From: an uncultured Odoribacter sp.
GTDB taxonomy: Bacteria; Bacteroidota; Bacteroidia; Bacteroidales; Marinifilaceae
Assembly (NCBI GenBank): GCA_900541415.1
Contig: UQJP01000010.1
Location: forward strand, 1-64,000
Direction: 5' to 3'
DNA length: 64,000 nt
Shown: positions 44,963 to 54,161 of the stretch, in pieces
Numbering within the stretch: position 1 is the stretch's first letter
Layout: every line of letters begins with the position of its first letter
Program-made: the position numbers and the translations under genes
The notes under the pieces: model-generated
What the model was told of the DNA's origin: nothing
Seen by the model: the letters and a program-made list of their open reading frames with translations, nothing else
Databases searched by the model: none

Positions 44963-46849
44963 ATGAGTATTCTTGAAAGCATAAACACTCCTGAAGACCT
45001 GAAAAGAGTGCCGGAAGATTCCCTGATCGAGCTGTGCCAGGAACTTCGCCGGAAAATCATCGACGACTGCGCTGAAAATCCGGGACATCTCGGTTCCAGC
45101 CTCGGAGTTATTGAATTAACCGTAGCACTTCATTACGTCATGAACACGCCTTACGACAACCTGATCTGGGACGTGGGGCATCAATCGTATGCCCATAAAA
45201 TCCTGACCGGACGGAAAGAGCTGTTCAAAACCAAACGCCTTTACAAAGGCATCAGCGGTTTTCCCAAAATGGGGGAAAGCCCCTATGATTCATTCGGAAC
45301 GGGACACTCCTCCACCTCTATCTCAGCCGCCCTGGGTATGGCCATTGCCGCTAAACTCAAAGGGGAAGACGACAGGTTGTCTGTGGCTGTGATCGGCGAC
45401 GGCTCCATGACCGGGGGACTGGCCTTCGAAGCGCTGAACAACGCAGGAGTATATGATTCGAACCTGCTGATTATCCTCAACGATAATAATATGGCGATAG
45501 ACCCCAACGTGGGGGGACTGAACGAATATTTGCTGGATATTAGCACCTCGAAAGCCTACAACAAAATCAAAGGCGACGTTTGGAACATTCTCGGCAAACT
45601 CAACCGCATCAGTCCGGGAATGCGGAGCTTTATCCAAAACATAGACAATAGCATCAAATCGATGCTCTTAAAACGCAGCAATCTTTTTGAAGCTATGGGA
45701 TTGCGGTATTTTGGTCCGGTGGACGGTCACGACATCAACCACCTCATCAAAGTGCTGCGTGACCTGAAAAATATCCCCGGCCCGAAAGTTCTGCACTGTA
45801 TCACAGTGAAAGGAAAAGGGTTTAAACAGGCGGAAACCGACCAAACAGTCTGGCATGCTCCCGGCAAGTTCAACAAAGAAACCGGGGAACGCATCAAAGA
45901 GGCAAATCCTGTTCCGTTTTTGAAATTTCAGGATGTTTTCGGAAACTCAATACTGGAGCTGGCGAAGGGCAATCCGAAGATTGTTGGAATCACCCCTGCT
46001 ATGCCCACCGGATGCTCATTAAATATCATGATGCACGAAATGCCGGAAAGGTGCTTCGATGTAGGAATTGCGGAACAGCATGCAGTGACTTTCTCGGCAG
46101 GATTGGCGGCCAAAGGTTTCGTTCCTTTCTGTAACATCTATTCCTCATTCATGCAGCGCGCCTATGACCAGGTTATACACGATGTTGCCTTACAGGGGCT
46201 GAATGTCGTGTTTTGCCTCGATCGGGCGGGTTTTGTCGGATCGGACGGAGCCACCCATCACGGAGCATATGACCTAGCTTATCTACGCTGTATTCCCAAT
46301 ATCACCATTGCGGCACCTTTTGATGAAGAGGAACTGCGCAACATGATGTACACCGCCCAGCTTCCCGATAAAGGGCCTTTTTCCATCCGCTATCCGAAAG
46401 GAACCGGATTTTTGGAACATTGGCACACTCCATTCCGGGAATTAGAGATCGGCAAGGGACGCTGCCTGATCGAAGGGGAAAAAGTAGCGATTATATCTAT
46501 CGGAAGCATCGGAAACTATGCGAAGCAGGCTATTTCTGAATTTGAAAACGACCTCGTCGCCCTTTACGATATGCGTTTCTTAAAACCGATCGACGAAACG
46601 CTGCTCCATAATGTGTTTAGAAAATTCCGAAAGATCATAACGCTGGAGGATGGCACGGTTACAGGAGGATTGGGAAGTGCGGTACTGGAATTTATGTCCG
46701 ACCACCATTATACCGCCACTATTGTCCGGCTGGGAATTCCGGACCGTTTCGTGGAACACGGCACACAGCAGGAATTATATACAGAATGCGGATATGACAA
46801 AACGGCGATTATCCGCAATATTCAACAATTGCTTCAACTTGAAAACTGA
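44963..46849 (+). CDS. dxs: 1-deoxy-D-xylulose-5-phosphate synthase
   Basis: First step of the MEP isoprenoid pathway: pyruvate plus glyceraldehyde 3-phosphate to DXP, with thiamine diphosphate. The 628-residue product has GHLGSSLGVIELTVALHYV, the TPP motif GDGSMTGGLAFEALNNAG, DGHDINHL, and the transketolase C-terminal block with GIAEQHAVTFSAGLAAKG and GFVGSDGATHHGAYD. All key regions are intact. A Crp/Fnr gene starts eight bases after the stop. Confidence 0.97.
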   Translation: MSILESINTPEDLKRVPEDSLIELCQELRRKIIDDCAENPGHLGSSLGVIELTVALHYVMNTPYDNLIWDVGHQSYAHKILTGRKELFKTKRLYKGISGFPKMGESPYDSFGTGHSSTSISAALGMAIAAKLKGEDDRLSVAVIGDGSMTGGLAFEALNNAGVYDSNLLIILNDNNMAIDPNVGGLNEYLLDISTSKAYNKIKGDVWNILGKLNRISPGMRSFIQNIDNSIKSMLLKRSNLFEAMGLRYFGPVDGHDINHLIKVLRDLKNIPGPKVLHCITVKGKGFKQAETDQTVWHAPGKFNKETGERIKEANPVPFLKFQDVFGNSILELAKGNPKIVGITPAMPTGCSLNIMMHEMPERCFDVGIAEQHAVTFSAGLAAKGFVPFCNIYSSFMQRAYDQVIHDVALQGLNVVFCLDRAGFVGSDGATHHGAYDLAYLRCIPNITIAAPFDEEELRNMMYTAQLPDKGPFSIRYPKGTGFLEHWHTPFRELEIGKGRCLIEGEKVAIISIGSIGNYAKQAISEFENDLVALYDMRFLKPIDETLLHNVFRKFRKIITLEDGTVTGGLGSAVLEFMSDHHYTATIVRLGIPDRFVEHGTQQELYTECGYDKTAIIRNIQQLLQLEN

Positions 46850-46856
46850 ACAGGCT

Positions 46857-47555
46857 ATGACAGCAACGATCCTCCTGCCGGATATGGCTCAATGCCGGGA
46901 AAAACTGAAACTCAGGTTTCCAGACCTTTCCCCCGCAGAATTAGACCGCCTGCTTCTCTCCCCTCCGGCTAAATTTTACAAGAAGGGTAGTGTCATTTAC
47001 GAAGAAAGCACAAAAATGAAAGGTTGTTATTTCGTTTACAGCGGAATACTGAAAGTATACCAAACCGGGCGGGAAGGCAAAGAGCAGATTATTAAATTCG
47101 AGCAGGCCGGCGATCTTTTCGGCTTTCGCTCCGTTATCAGTTATGAACCTGCCTGCACCTCGGTAAAAACACTTTCCGATACGATTCTTTGTTACATCTC
47201 CGGAACCGCTTTACTCGATTTGCTCAAAACCAATCCGGGCTTTGCCTATGAAATGATACAGATTGCCTGTAAAGAATTGGGAGAGTCTAACCGTTATATC
47301 CGGGATATAGCCCAAAAATCCGTAAAAAAACGTCTCGCAGAAATCTTAGTGATGCTGGCCGAAGACTTCGGGCTGGAAAGTGACGGCACCTTGAAATTAA
47401 ACCTCACCCGGGAAGATCTGGGAAATTTCATCGGCACAGCCACAGAAACAGTTATCCGCTTGTTGTCGGAATATAAAAACGAAGGCTTGGTGGAATCTGT
47501 CGGGCGGAAAATCAAACTACTCGATCCCGAACGCCTGAAAACCATTGCCGGATAA
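46857..47555 (+). CDS. Crp/Fnr family transcriptional regulator
   Basis: From ATG at 46857 the product is 232 residues. The frame is open much further up inside dxs, but this is a shadow extension. It has a cyclic-nucleotide-binding-like beta roll (residues 30-140, YKKGSVIYEEST to QAGDLFGFRSV) and a C-terminal Crp helix-turn-helix (LTREDLGNFIGTATETVIRLLSEYKNEGLV). Cys residues are scattered and not in the clustered Fnr arrangement, so an iron-sulfur sensor is unlikely. It probably senses a small ligand or redox state. It starts eight bases after dxs, so translation may be coupled; its targets are not known. Confidence 0.86.
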   Translation: MTATILLPDMAQCREKLKLRFPDLSPAELDRLLLSPPAKFYKKGSVIYEESTKMKGCYFVYSGILKVYQTGREGKEQIIKFEQAGDLFGFRSVISYEPACTSVKTLSDTILCYISGTALLDLLKTNPGFAYEMIQIACKELGESNRYIRDIAQKSVKKRLAEILVMLAEDFGLESDGTLKLNLTREDLGNFIGTATETVIRLLSEYKNEGLVESVGRKIKLLDPERLKTIAG

Positions 47556-47658
47556 CGGAAAAATCAGGTTTTTTTTGTAACTTGTTAGCGGTAAACCGAT
47601 TTATCGGTTTTTGCAGACTATTTTGCTGCTTCACTGTTACAAATTAAAATTGTATTTT

Positions 47659-48858
47659 ATGTTGCAAATCTCAGAAAAAGGTAAAGCCTTACCTGCCTCT
47701 CCCATACGTAAACTGGTTCCCTATGCCGATCAGGCCAAAGCCAGAGGAATAAAAGTATATCACCTGAACATCGGGCAGCCGGACATCGAAACCCCTCCTA
47801 TCGCCCTGCAAGCCTTAAAAGAAATAAAATTGAAAGTAATCGCCTACACCGAATCGGCGGGTAACGCTTCCCTCCGGGAGAAACTGGCAGGCTATTACCA
47901 AAATTTAAATATCCCTGTCCGGAAAGACGATATTCTAATTACCACAGGTGGCTCTGAAGCTATACTTTTTGCCTTTATGAGCACTTTAAACGAAGGGGAC
48001 GAAATCATCATCCCGGAACCTTTTTACGCTAATTATGCTGCTTTTGCAGTTATGGCAGGTGCAAAAGTAAAAACGGTCACAGCACGTATCGAAGATAATT
48101 TCGCCCTCCCCCCTATTAGCGAATTTGAAAAACAAATCACCTCCCGCACCAAAGGCATCGTTATTGTAAATCCTAATAATCCCACCGGATACTTATATTC
48201 TCAAAAAGAACTTGAAAATTTGGCGAATATTGTAAAAAAACATAAACTATATTTGTATTCGGATGAGGTGTACCGGCGTTATGTATACGATGGATTACCT
48301 CACTATTCCGTTATGAATCTGAAAGATATAGAGCAGAACACCATCCTTTTCGACTCCATGTCCAAACGTTACAGCGAATGTGGAATCAGGGTAGGCGCTT
48401 TAATCTCCCGGAATAAAGAGATTTTATCCGTCGCTCTAAAACTCGGAATGGCACGCCTGTGTCCTCCGGCATTGGGTCAAATTGTTGCCGAAGCCTCTCT
48501 GGACACAACCGACGAATACTTCAAAAACGTACATCAGGAATACACACGTCGCCGAGATTTCATGGTAGATGCACTAAACCGGATGCCCGGAGTAGTATGT
48601 CCGCTTCCCCAGGGTGCATTCTACTCGGTGGTTCGCCTTCCGGTGGATGACGCCGACAAATTTTCCCGGTGGCTGCTGGAAGAATTCAATCACAACAGCG
48701 AAACAGTGATGCTCGCCCCTGCCAGTGGTTTCTATCACACTCCGGGCTTAGGAAAGAATGAAGTCAGAATCGCCTATGTTTTAAACATCAGCGATTTGCA
48801 AAAATGTATGGAAATACTTTCCGTCGCCCTGAAAGTCTATCCCGGTCGTACTGCCTGA
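47659..48858 (+). CDS. Class I/II PLP-dependent aminotransferase
   Basis: A 399-residue fold-type I aminotransferase. Motifs are NIGQPDIETPP, VNPNNPTGYLYS, the SDEVYRRYVYDG segment and the PLP-binding Lys in FDSMSKRYSECGIRVG. The closest pattern is aspartate or a broad-specificity aminotransferase. The frame opens at 47611, but the first 16 residues are not family-like, so ATG at 47659 is preferred. A second aminotransferase is in the aromatic operon at 60398, and the two are distinct. Confidence 0.88.
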   Translation: MLQISEKGKALPASPIRKLVPYADQAKARGIKVYHLNIGQPDIETPPIALQALKEIKLKVIAYTESAGNASLREKLAGYYQNLNIPVRKDDILITTGGSEAILFAFMSTLNEGDEIIIPEPFYANYAAFAVMAGAKVKTVTARIEDNFALPPISEFEKQITSRTKGIVIVNPNNPTGYLYSQKELENLANIVKKHKLYLYSDEVYRRYVYDGLPHYSVMNLKDIEQNTILFDSMSKRYSECGIRVGALISRNKEILSVALKLGMARLCPPALGQIVAEASLDTTDEYFKNVHQEYTRRRDFMVDALNRMPGVVCPLPQGAFYSVVRLPVDDADKFSRWLLEEFNHNSETVMLAPASGFYHTPGLGKNEVRIAYVLNISDLQKCMEILSVALKVYPGRTA

Positions 48859-48920
48859 ATACGGAAACTACTCCGGGGATACTTTATCCCTCTGATACGA
48901 AGTTTATAAACTATTTATCT

Positions 48921-48928
48921 TATCTTTG
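48921..48928 (+). promoter_or_regulatory. -7 box for the acyltransferase gene
   Basis: TATCTTTG matches TAnnTTTG, 27 bases before the start codon. -33 element unclear. Confidence 0.45.
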
Positions 48929-48954
48929 TGCCCAAATACAGATAAACAAAAATC

Positions 48955-50085
48955 ATGACAGCGGATTCCGAATTTGATAGTATCAGACCCTATTATGGCG
49001 ATGAAATAGAGGCTGCAGTGAAACGGCTTTGCCAATCTTCAGAGTTCATGACCTTGTTTTCCCGCTTGACAAAAATGGAAAAGGAATTGATTCTAAAAAC
49101 CTTAGAAGGAATCAAAACAAGGGATGAATTTCAAAAACGCTTTTTCGTACCGGCAATCAAGTCGATCATGTCTTCTACGACCGACGGGGTCACGATCTCA
49201 GGCCTGGAACAGGTGAAACCCAACACTTCCTATTTATTCATGTCCGACCACCGGGATATTATTCTTGATTCGGCCATGTTGAACGTATTACTTCAGCAAA
49301 ACGGGAGTAAATATACGCAGGCTGCAATCGGTAGTAACTTACTGATTAATGAATGGGTTACCGACCTGGTAAAATTAGACTCCTGCTTTGTGATCGAACG
49401 CGACGTAACCGTTCGTGAAATGTTAAGCAGCTCTGCCATCCGCTCCCGTTATATTCATCAGGTGATCGAGCAAAACGAAAATTCCGTATGGATTGCACAA
49501 CGGGAAGGAAGAACGAAAAACGGAGACGACCGCACTCAACCCAGCCTGCTGAAAATGCTGAAAATGAGCGGAAATAAGGATTTCATCCAAAACTTTAGCG
49601 ACCTTCATATTATGCCGCTTTCCATTTCCTATGAATGGGAACCTTGTGATGCCCTCAAAACCGAGGAATTATATACTAAAACTTTAGGAGAATACGTTAA
49701 AACCCCGGAAACCGACATGAACAGCATGCTCACCGGGCTAAGCGATTACAAAGGCAGGGTGCATTATCATATCGACTGTCTGAAAACGGATGAATTAAAT
49801 GAAATCAGCCAGCTTCCTTCCAACGGCGACCGGATTGAAGCACTGGCCCAAACGATCGACCGAAAAATCCACCGGAATTTCAAATTATGGCCGAATAATT
49901 ATATCGCTTACGATCTGCTTCATTCTGTCAATAAATTTTCACAGCATTACACGCAGGAAGAAAAGGATAATTTCATCCGGGTTATGGCACAAAAAATGGA
50001 TAAATTACATGGAAACATATCCATGCTTAACAATATCTACCTAGAAATATACGCCAATCCGGTCAAAAATAGCTTAAATTTATAA
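48955..50085 (+). CDS. 1-acylglycerol-3-phosphate acyltransferase-like protein
   Basis: A 376-residue acyltransferase of the PlsC superfamily. The catalytic HX4D motif is SDHRDIILDSAML (His98, Asp103), followed by a substrate-binding region (IAQREGRTKNGDDRTQP) and LHIMPLSISYEWEPCDAL. It is longer than typical PlsC (about 240 residues) and belongs to a Bacteroidota-type branch. It probably acylates a phospholipid precursor or a related lipid; the exact substrate is unclear. Confidence 0.8.
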   Translation: MTADSEFDSIRPYYGDEIEAAVKRLCQSSEFMTLFSRLTKMEKELILKTLEGIKTRDEFQKRFFVPAIKSIMSSTTDGVTISGLEQVKPNTSYLFMSDHRDIILDSAMLNVLLQQNGSKYTQAAIGSNLLINEWVTDLVKLDSCFVIERDVTVREMLSSSAIRSRYIHQVIEQNENSVWIAQREGRTKNGDDRTQPSLLKMLKMSGNKDFIQNFSDLHIMPLSISYEWEPCDALKTEELYTKTLGEYVKTPETDMNSMLTGLSDYKGRVHYHIDCLKTDELNEISQLPSNGDRIEALAQTIDRKIHRNFKLWPNNYIAYDLLHSVNKFSQHYTQEEKDNFIRVMAQKMDKLHGNISMLNNIYLEIYANPVKNSLNL

Positions 50086-50150
50086 AACCTTATAAAATAA
50101 AAGCGAAGGATCCGAAAATAAAAACAATAAAACACAATTCGCATACAGAT

Positions 50151-50336
50151 ATGAAAGTAGTAAAGTTACTAATTATGCTCACGGCATTTTTGATCATGGT
50201 ATCGAGTGCCTTTTCTCTTTATACAACCCCACCTCCGGCAGACCGCACTCCGGTATATATTAACATTGTAGCTATGGCTTGTCTGATCGTAGTGGTTACT
50301 TTGCTCAATTTTGAGAAAAATAAAAATAAGAATTAA
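50151..50336 (+). CDS. Small two-helix membrane protein
   Basis: A 61-residue product with two hydrophobic segments (about residues 5-24 and 37-54) and a short Pro-rich loop between them (TPPPADRTP). The C-terminal tail is positively charged (NFEKNKNKN). I do not recognise a family. It is the first of three tiny genes between the acyltransferase and gltX. Confidence 0.6.
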   Translation: MKVVKLLIMLTAFLIMVSSAFSLYTTPPPADRTPVYINIVAMACLIVVVTLLNFEKNKNKN

Positions 50337-50398
50337 TCATACCTACTTTAGAGAGTATACGTGGTAAGTAATTGTAATAGCGATAAAATGACAATGGC

Positions 50399-50575
50399 AT
50401 GAAAAAAATGAAATTATTAATTCCCATTACTGTTATACTAATATCTATTCTTTCTACCCATTTCATACCTAAAGGAGGAATTCTTTCAACAGGTCTGAGC
50501 ATTCTATCCGTTGCCTGCGCTGCTATGCTAATTTTTCTGACAAATCCCTATAAAAAACAAAGACGCGATGTATAA
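50399..50575 (+). CDS. Small two-helix membrane protein, second
   Basis: ATG at 50399 opens a 58-residue frame ending in TAA at 50573. Two hydrophobic segments (about residues 5-21 and 30-49) and a basic tail (YKKQRRDV) repeat the plan of the previous small gene, with little sequence identity. A four-codon mini-ORF (ATG at 50388, TGA overlapping the start codon by ATGA) lies right before it. Its end overlaps the next gene by eight bases. The small size is a reason for caution. Confidence 0.5.
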   Translation: MKKMKLLIPITVILISILSTHFIPKGGILSTGLSILSVACAAMLIFLTNPYKKQRRDV

Positions 50576-50819
50576 AGTAAAACGTACCATATACGTGGAA
50601 AACCAGGCTATTGACGTGTGGTTTGGACTGGTCAGTAAAACAAAAAACGGAAAAAACGGAAAATACACGGTCTATCTGCTAACAGACGATCCTGACAACC
50701 AATTGAATCACGCCGAACCTATTCTTAGTAATATCACGTCTAAAGAAACAGCTATCAAAAAGGCGATCGAATACGCCAAAGAATTGTTCCGCAATATCAT
50801 TGCCAGCCAAAAATCGTAA
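50568..50819 (+). CDS. Small cytosolic protein of unknown function
   Basis: An 83-residue product, soluble and mixed alpha/beta by look (MYKVKRTIYVENQAIDVWFG, KYTVYLLTDDPD, ETAIKKAIEYAKELFRNI). I do not recognise it. It overlaps the upstream small gene by eight bases and ends 20 bases before gltX, so it may be part of one transcript with it. Confidence 0.55.
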   Translation: MYKVKRTIYVENQAIDVWFGLVSKTKNGKNGKYTVYLLTDDPDNQLNHAEPILSNITSKETAIKKAIEYAKELFRNIIASQKS

Positions 50820-50839
50820 ATTTAAATTATAAATCAGAA

Positions 50840-52363
50840 ATGGAAAGAAAGGTCAGAGTAAGATTTGCTCCAAGTCCAACGGGGGCGCTTCATTTAGGAG
50901 GAGTCAGAACTGCGCTGTTCAATTATTTGTTTGCACGCCACCACGGTGGAGATTTCTTATTAAGGATTGAAGACACTGACCAAACCCGCTATGTACCGGG
51001 GGCGGAAGAATATATTATAGAATCGCTGAAATGGTGTGGGCTCACCGTAGACGAAGGTGTGGGTGTGGGAGGAGAATACGGCCCGTATCGCCAAAGCGAA
51101 CGCAAAGAACTCTATAAAAAATACGCATTCCAGCTTGTAGAATCGGGAAATGCTTACTACTCTTTCGATACGGCTGAAGAGCTGGATGCCCAGCGCAAGG
51201 CGTGCGAAGAGCGTGGAGCCACATTTATCTACAACGCCCTGAGCAGGAAAGAACTGAAAAATTCACTCCACATGGATGCGGACGAAGTGAAGGGATTGCT
51301 GGAATCGGGTGCTCACTATGTGATCCGTTTCAAGATGCCGGAAAATGAAGACCTTCTTCTAAACGACATCATCCGGGGAGAAGTACACTTCAACAGCTCG
51401 CTGCTCGACGATAAAGTGCTCTATAAATCGGATGGGATGCCAACCTATCACCTGGCCAACATCGTAGATGACCATTTAATGAAAATCACCCATGTGATCC
51501 GGGGAGAAGAGTGGTTGCCTTCCTTACCTTTACATGTGCTTTTATATAAAGCATTCGGCTGGGAAGACACGATGCCCGAATTCGCTCACCTGCCCCTGAT
51601 CCTGAAACCTGTTGGGAATGGAAAACTGAGTAAACGGGACGGAAATAAAATGGGCTTCCCGGTATTTCCGATGGAATTTACCGATCCTGCTACCGGAGAA
51701 AAGTGGCACGGTTACAAAGAAGACGGTTATTTCCCGGAAGCTTTCATCAATATGCTTGCTTTATTGGGCTGGAATCCCGGAACCGAGCAGGAAATTTTTA
51801 CCATGCAGGAACTCTGTGATTTATTCACACTCGAACGGGTTAAGAAATCCGGAGCAAAATTCGACCCGGAAAAAACCAAATGGTTCAATCACAAATATCT
51901 CGTAGCAAAACCAGATGCCGAATTGGCTGAATTGCTCGACAAAATATTGGCTGAACACCAACTAAGCTACGAACGTCCGAAATTAGAGAAAATATGCGGC
52001 CTGATGAAAGAGCGTGCCAATTTCGTCAGCGACTTGTTTAACGATAGCCTTTTCTTCTTCGTTGCGCCCACTGAATACAATGAAAAGGACAGCAAAAAAT
52101 ACTGGAAAGAGGAATCTACCCCATTAATGAAAGAACTACTGGAAATCCTGAAAGGAATTGAAGATTATTCTTTCGCCAATACCGATAAAATCATTTCAGG
52201 CTGGATCAACGAAAAGGAAATCGGGTTTGGAAAAGTGATGAATCCCTTCCGGGTGGCCATTGTGGGAGCCGCCAAAGGACCTCATATGTATGATATTATT
52301 GAAATTTTGGGTAAAGAGGAAACAGTAAACCGCCTGGAAAAAGCCATTCAAACTCTACAATAA
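50840..52363 (+). CDS. gltX: Glutamyl-tRNA synthetase
   Basis: Charges tRNA-Glu. The 507-residue class I enzyme has the HIGH motif as PSPTGALHLGGVRTALFNYL (residues 9-28), and KLSKRDGNKMGF as the KMSKS motif. The C-terminal helical anticodon-binding domain is complete. ND-type (discriminating) or not cannot be told. DUF4870 follows after 21 bases. Confidence 0.95.
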   Translation: MERKVRVRFAPSPTGALHLGGVRTALFNYLFARHHGGDFLLRIEDTDQTRYVPGAEEYIIESLKWCGLTVDEGVGVGGEYGPYRQSERKELYKKYAFQLVESGNAYYSFDTAEELDAQRKACEERGATFIYNALSRKELKNSLHMDADEVKGLLESGAHYVIRFKMPENEDLLLNDIIRGEVHFNSSLLDDKVLYKSDGMPTYHLANIVDDHLMKITHVIRGEEWLPSLPLHVLLYKAFGWEDTMPEFAHLPLILKPVGNGKLSKRDGNKMGFPVFPMEFTDPATGEKWHGYKEDGYFPEAFINMLALLGWNPGTEQEIFTMQELCDLFTLERVKKSGAKFDPEKTKWFNHKYLVAKPDAELAELLDKILAEHQLSYERPKLEKICGLMKERANFVSDLFNDSLFFFVAPTEYNEKDSKKYWKEESTPLMKELLEILKGIEDYSFANTDKIISGWINEKEIGFGKVMNPFRVAIVGAAKGPHMYDIIEILGKEETVNRLEKAIQTLQ

Positions 52364-52384
52364 CCCCCTATAACCCTAAACGCT

Positions 52385-52849
52385 ATGGACTACGATGAAC
52401 TTGAAAAACTGAATGACCTTCGCCAGCGCGGAATTATTTCCGAGGAAGAGTTTCAACAGGAAAAAGAGAAAATACTGAACCGCAACACTCCGAAAACATT
52501 GCCCGGCGTGGATGCAAACCAGTATAGCATGTTTATTCATTTATCCCAGTTTATGGGAGTATTTACCGGAGGCATAGGTTTACTTATCCCCGTGATATTA
52601 TGGCTGATTAAAAAAGATGAATCACCCATTATCGACAACAATGGGAAAATCGTCATCAACTGGATACTGAGTTTCCTGATTTATGGTGCCTGCGCGGGAA
52701 TCCTTTGCCTGATCGTCATAGGAATTCCGCTGTTGATCGCCTTAGCTATCTGTGATTTCATTTTTATCATTCTGGGCAGTATCAAGGCTTCTTCCGGCGT
52801 ACTCTGGAAATATCCGCTAAGTATCGAATTTTTCACGATAAAACCTTAA
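52385..52849 (+). CDS. DUF4870 domain protein with N-terminal SHOCT motif
   Basis: A 154-residue product. Residues 1-35 form a SHOCT-like helix pair (LEKLNDLRQRGIISEEEFQQEKEKIL) and the rest is a membrane domain with four helices (FMGVFTGGIGLLIPVILWLI, and two more), the DUF4870 pattern with WLIKKDESPIIDNNGK. The SHOCT motif often mediates protein contacts in the membrane. Function is not known. The stop codon overlaps the terminator stem. Confidence 0.82.
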   Translation: MDYDELEKLNDLRQRGIISEEEFQQEKEKILNRNTPKTLPGVDANQYSMFIHLSQFMGVFTGGIGLLIPVILWLIKKDESPIIDNNGKIVINWILSFLIYGACAGILCLIVIGIPLLIALAICDFIFIILGSIKASSGVLWKYPLSIEFFTIKP

Positions 52850-52886
52850 AAAATACTCCCGGACATTTTATCCGGGAGTATTTTTT
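52848..52886 (+). terminator. Intrinsic terminator after DUF4870
   Basis: A 16-pair stem (AAAAAATACTCCCGGA with its complement) around CATTTTA, ending in TTTTTT. The stop codon of the gene lies in the stem. Confidence 0.92.
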
Positions 52887-52962
52887 CTACTTCTGTAACT
52901 TTTGGGGAATTTAATCCGTCATTCCATTGAAAAGAAAAACAATACCTCAAAATAAAATCAGG

Positions 52963-54150
52963 ATGAAAACAGCACTCATCATTACCGCACTTCTATTCGG
53001 GACTTTTACGTTTAGTTCTCTAAAGGCACAACCGTCCGGTTACAGGATATTCGGACAGCTCACCACAGTAGAAAACAAAACATATAAAGGTTATATCACC
53101 TGGAATGGCAACAAAAGGTGGTGGATCGATTATTTCGAAGCCACGAAAAAAGATAATCCCTATGCTTCCTATTTCAAAGATAGGAACGACATCTATTTCA
53201 TCAATAACAACAACCGTTCTTCAAAACCCCCTGTCCATGTGTTCATGTGCCGTTTTGGAAACATCAGCAAAATAAGGCTGATCGCCACCAACATGATAGA
53301 ACTACAAGTAAAGGACGGTAATTTCATAGAACTGAAAAAAGGAGGGAACGACATCGGTAGCACTGTCCAGCTTTATGACGGGATAGCGACTTACGATTTC
53401 AAGTGGGAACAGATAAGCGAAGTGAGTTTTTCCGCCCCCGATTCCACATTCGTCGCATCACCGGAACTACCGATCACGGGAATAGCCCGTTCCACTCAGG
53501 GAATGTACAAAGGAGTGGTCAATTATTCCAAAAAGAACACCCTGAACTCTGAAATCACAGGCTGGAGCACCTCCTCTAAAATATCCATCCCTTTCCGGGA
53601 TATTCTCCAGATACAAAGGGCTAATTCAACCCTTACCTTAAAATTGGGAAACGGTAACGAAACAAAGCTGCGCAGCGCAAGTGATTTTTCTTATGCAGAA
53701 GGGCCTTTAACCATCCACATGCCAAATATAGGCTCCGTTTCCATTCCCTGGATTAAATTCGAACAACTGGAATTAATCCCTTTGAAAGCGGTCGATTTAT
53801 TGACATACGACGAATTTAAGACACCGAACCGTCTTCACGGCGAAGTGCTGTTAAGAAACGGGAAAAAACTGAAAGGAACCATCGCTTACGACTTGGACGA
53901 AAGTATGGATTTTGAAATACTCGACGGAAAGAACGACGACATTTCCTATCGGATTCCGTTTAAATACGTGCAATCTGTCGAACCCAAAAATTACAAATAT
54001 TCGTTCATCACCTTGCGTAACGGATCGACATTAAGCCTGGGAGATTCCCCAGATGTAAACGAAGCGAACAGCGGTCTGCTGATCTATCCTGAAAACGACA
54101 TTCCGGTATATATTCCCTGGAAAGAGGTACAGCTCATCACCTTTCAATAA
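52963..54150 (+). CDS. Secreted protein with three internal beta repeats
   Basis: From ATG at 52963 (TTG at 52927 would add a polar lead) the product is 395 residues with a signal peptide ending at SLKAQ. It is not a family I recognise. I see three related units of about 110-130 residues: each has YKGYITW / MYKGVVNY / KLKGTIAY, then an IPFRD- or IPFKY-type strand (second and third units), then NGN or NGS with Leu, and closes with IPW (SIPWIKFEQLELIP, YIPWKEVQLITF). The unit is most likely beta-rich. It may bind a ligand or surface on the outside of the inner membrane. It is flanked by a terminator and dusB, so it stands alone. Confidence 0.65.
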   Translation: MKTALIITALLFGTFTFSSLKAQPSGYRIFGQLTTVENKTYKGYITWNGNKRWWIDYFEATKKDNPYASYFKDRNDIYFINNNNRSSKPPVHVFMCRFGNISKIRLIATNMIELQVKDGNFIELKKGGNDIGSTVQLYDGIATYDFKWEQISEVSFSAPDSTFVASPELPITGIARSTQGMYKGVVNYSKKNTLNSEITGWSTSSKISIPFRDILQIQRANSTLTLKLGNGNETKLRSASDFSYAEGPLTIHMPNIGSVSIPWIKFEQLELIPLKAVDLLTYDEFKTPNRLHGEVLLRNGKKLKGTIAYDLDESMDFEILDGKNDDISYRIPFKYVQSVEPKNYKYSFITLRNGSTLSLGDSPDVNEANSGLLIYPENDIPVYIPWKEVQLITFQ

Positions 54151-54161
54151 TCCGCTAAAAT

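Noticed and set aside
46650..46856. Long N-terminal extension of the Crp/Fnr frame into dxs
   Set aside because: It overlaps the intact end of dxs in another frame and does not look like Crp/Fnr; the ATG at 46857 gives a normal length.
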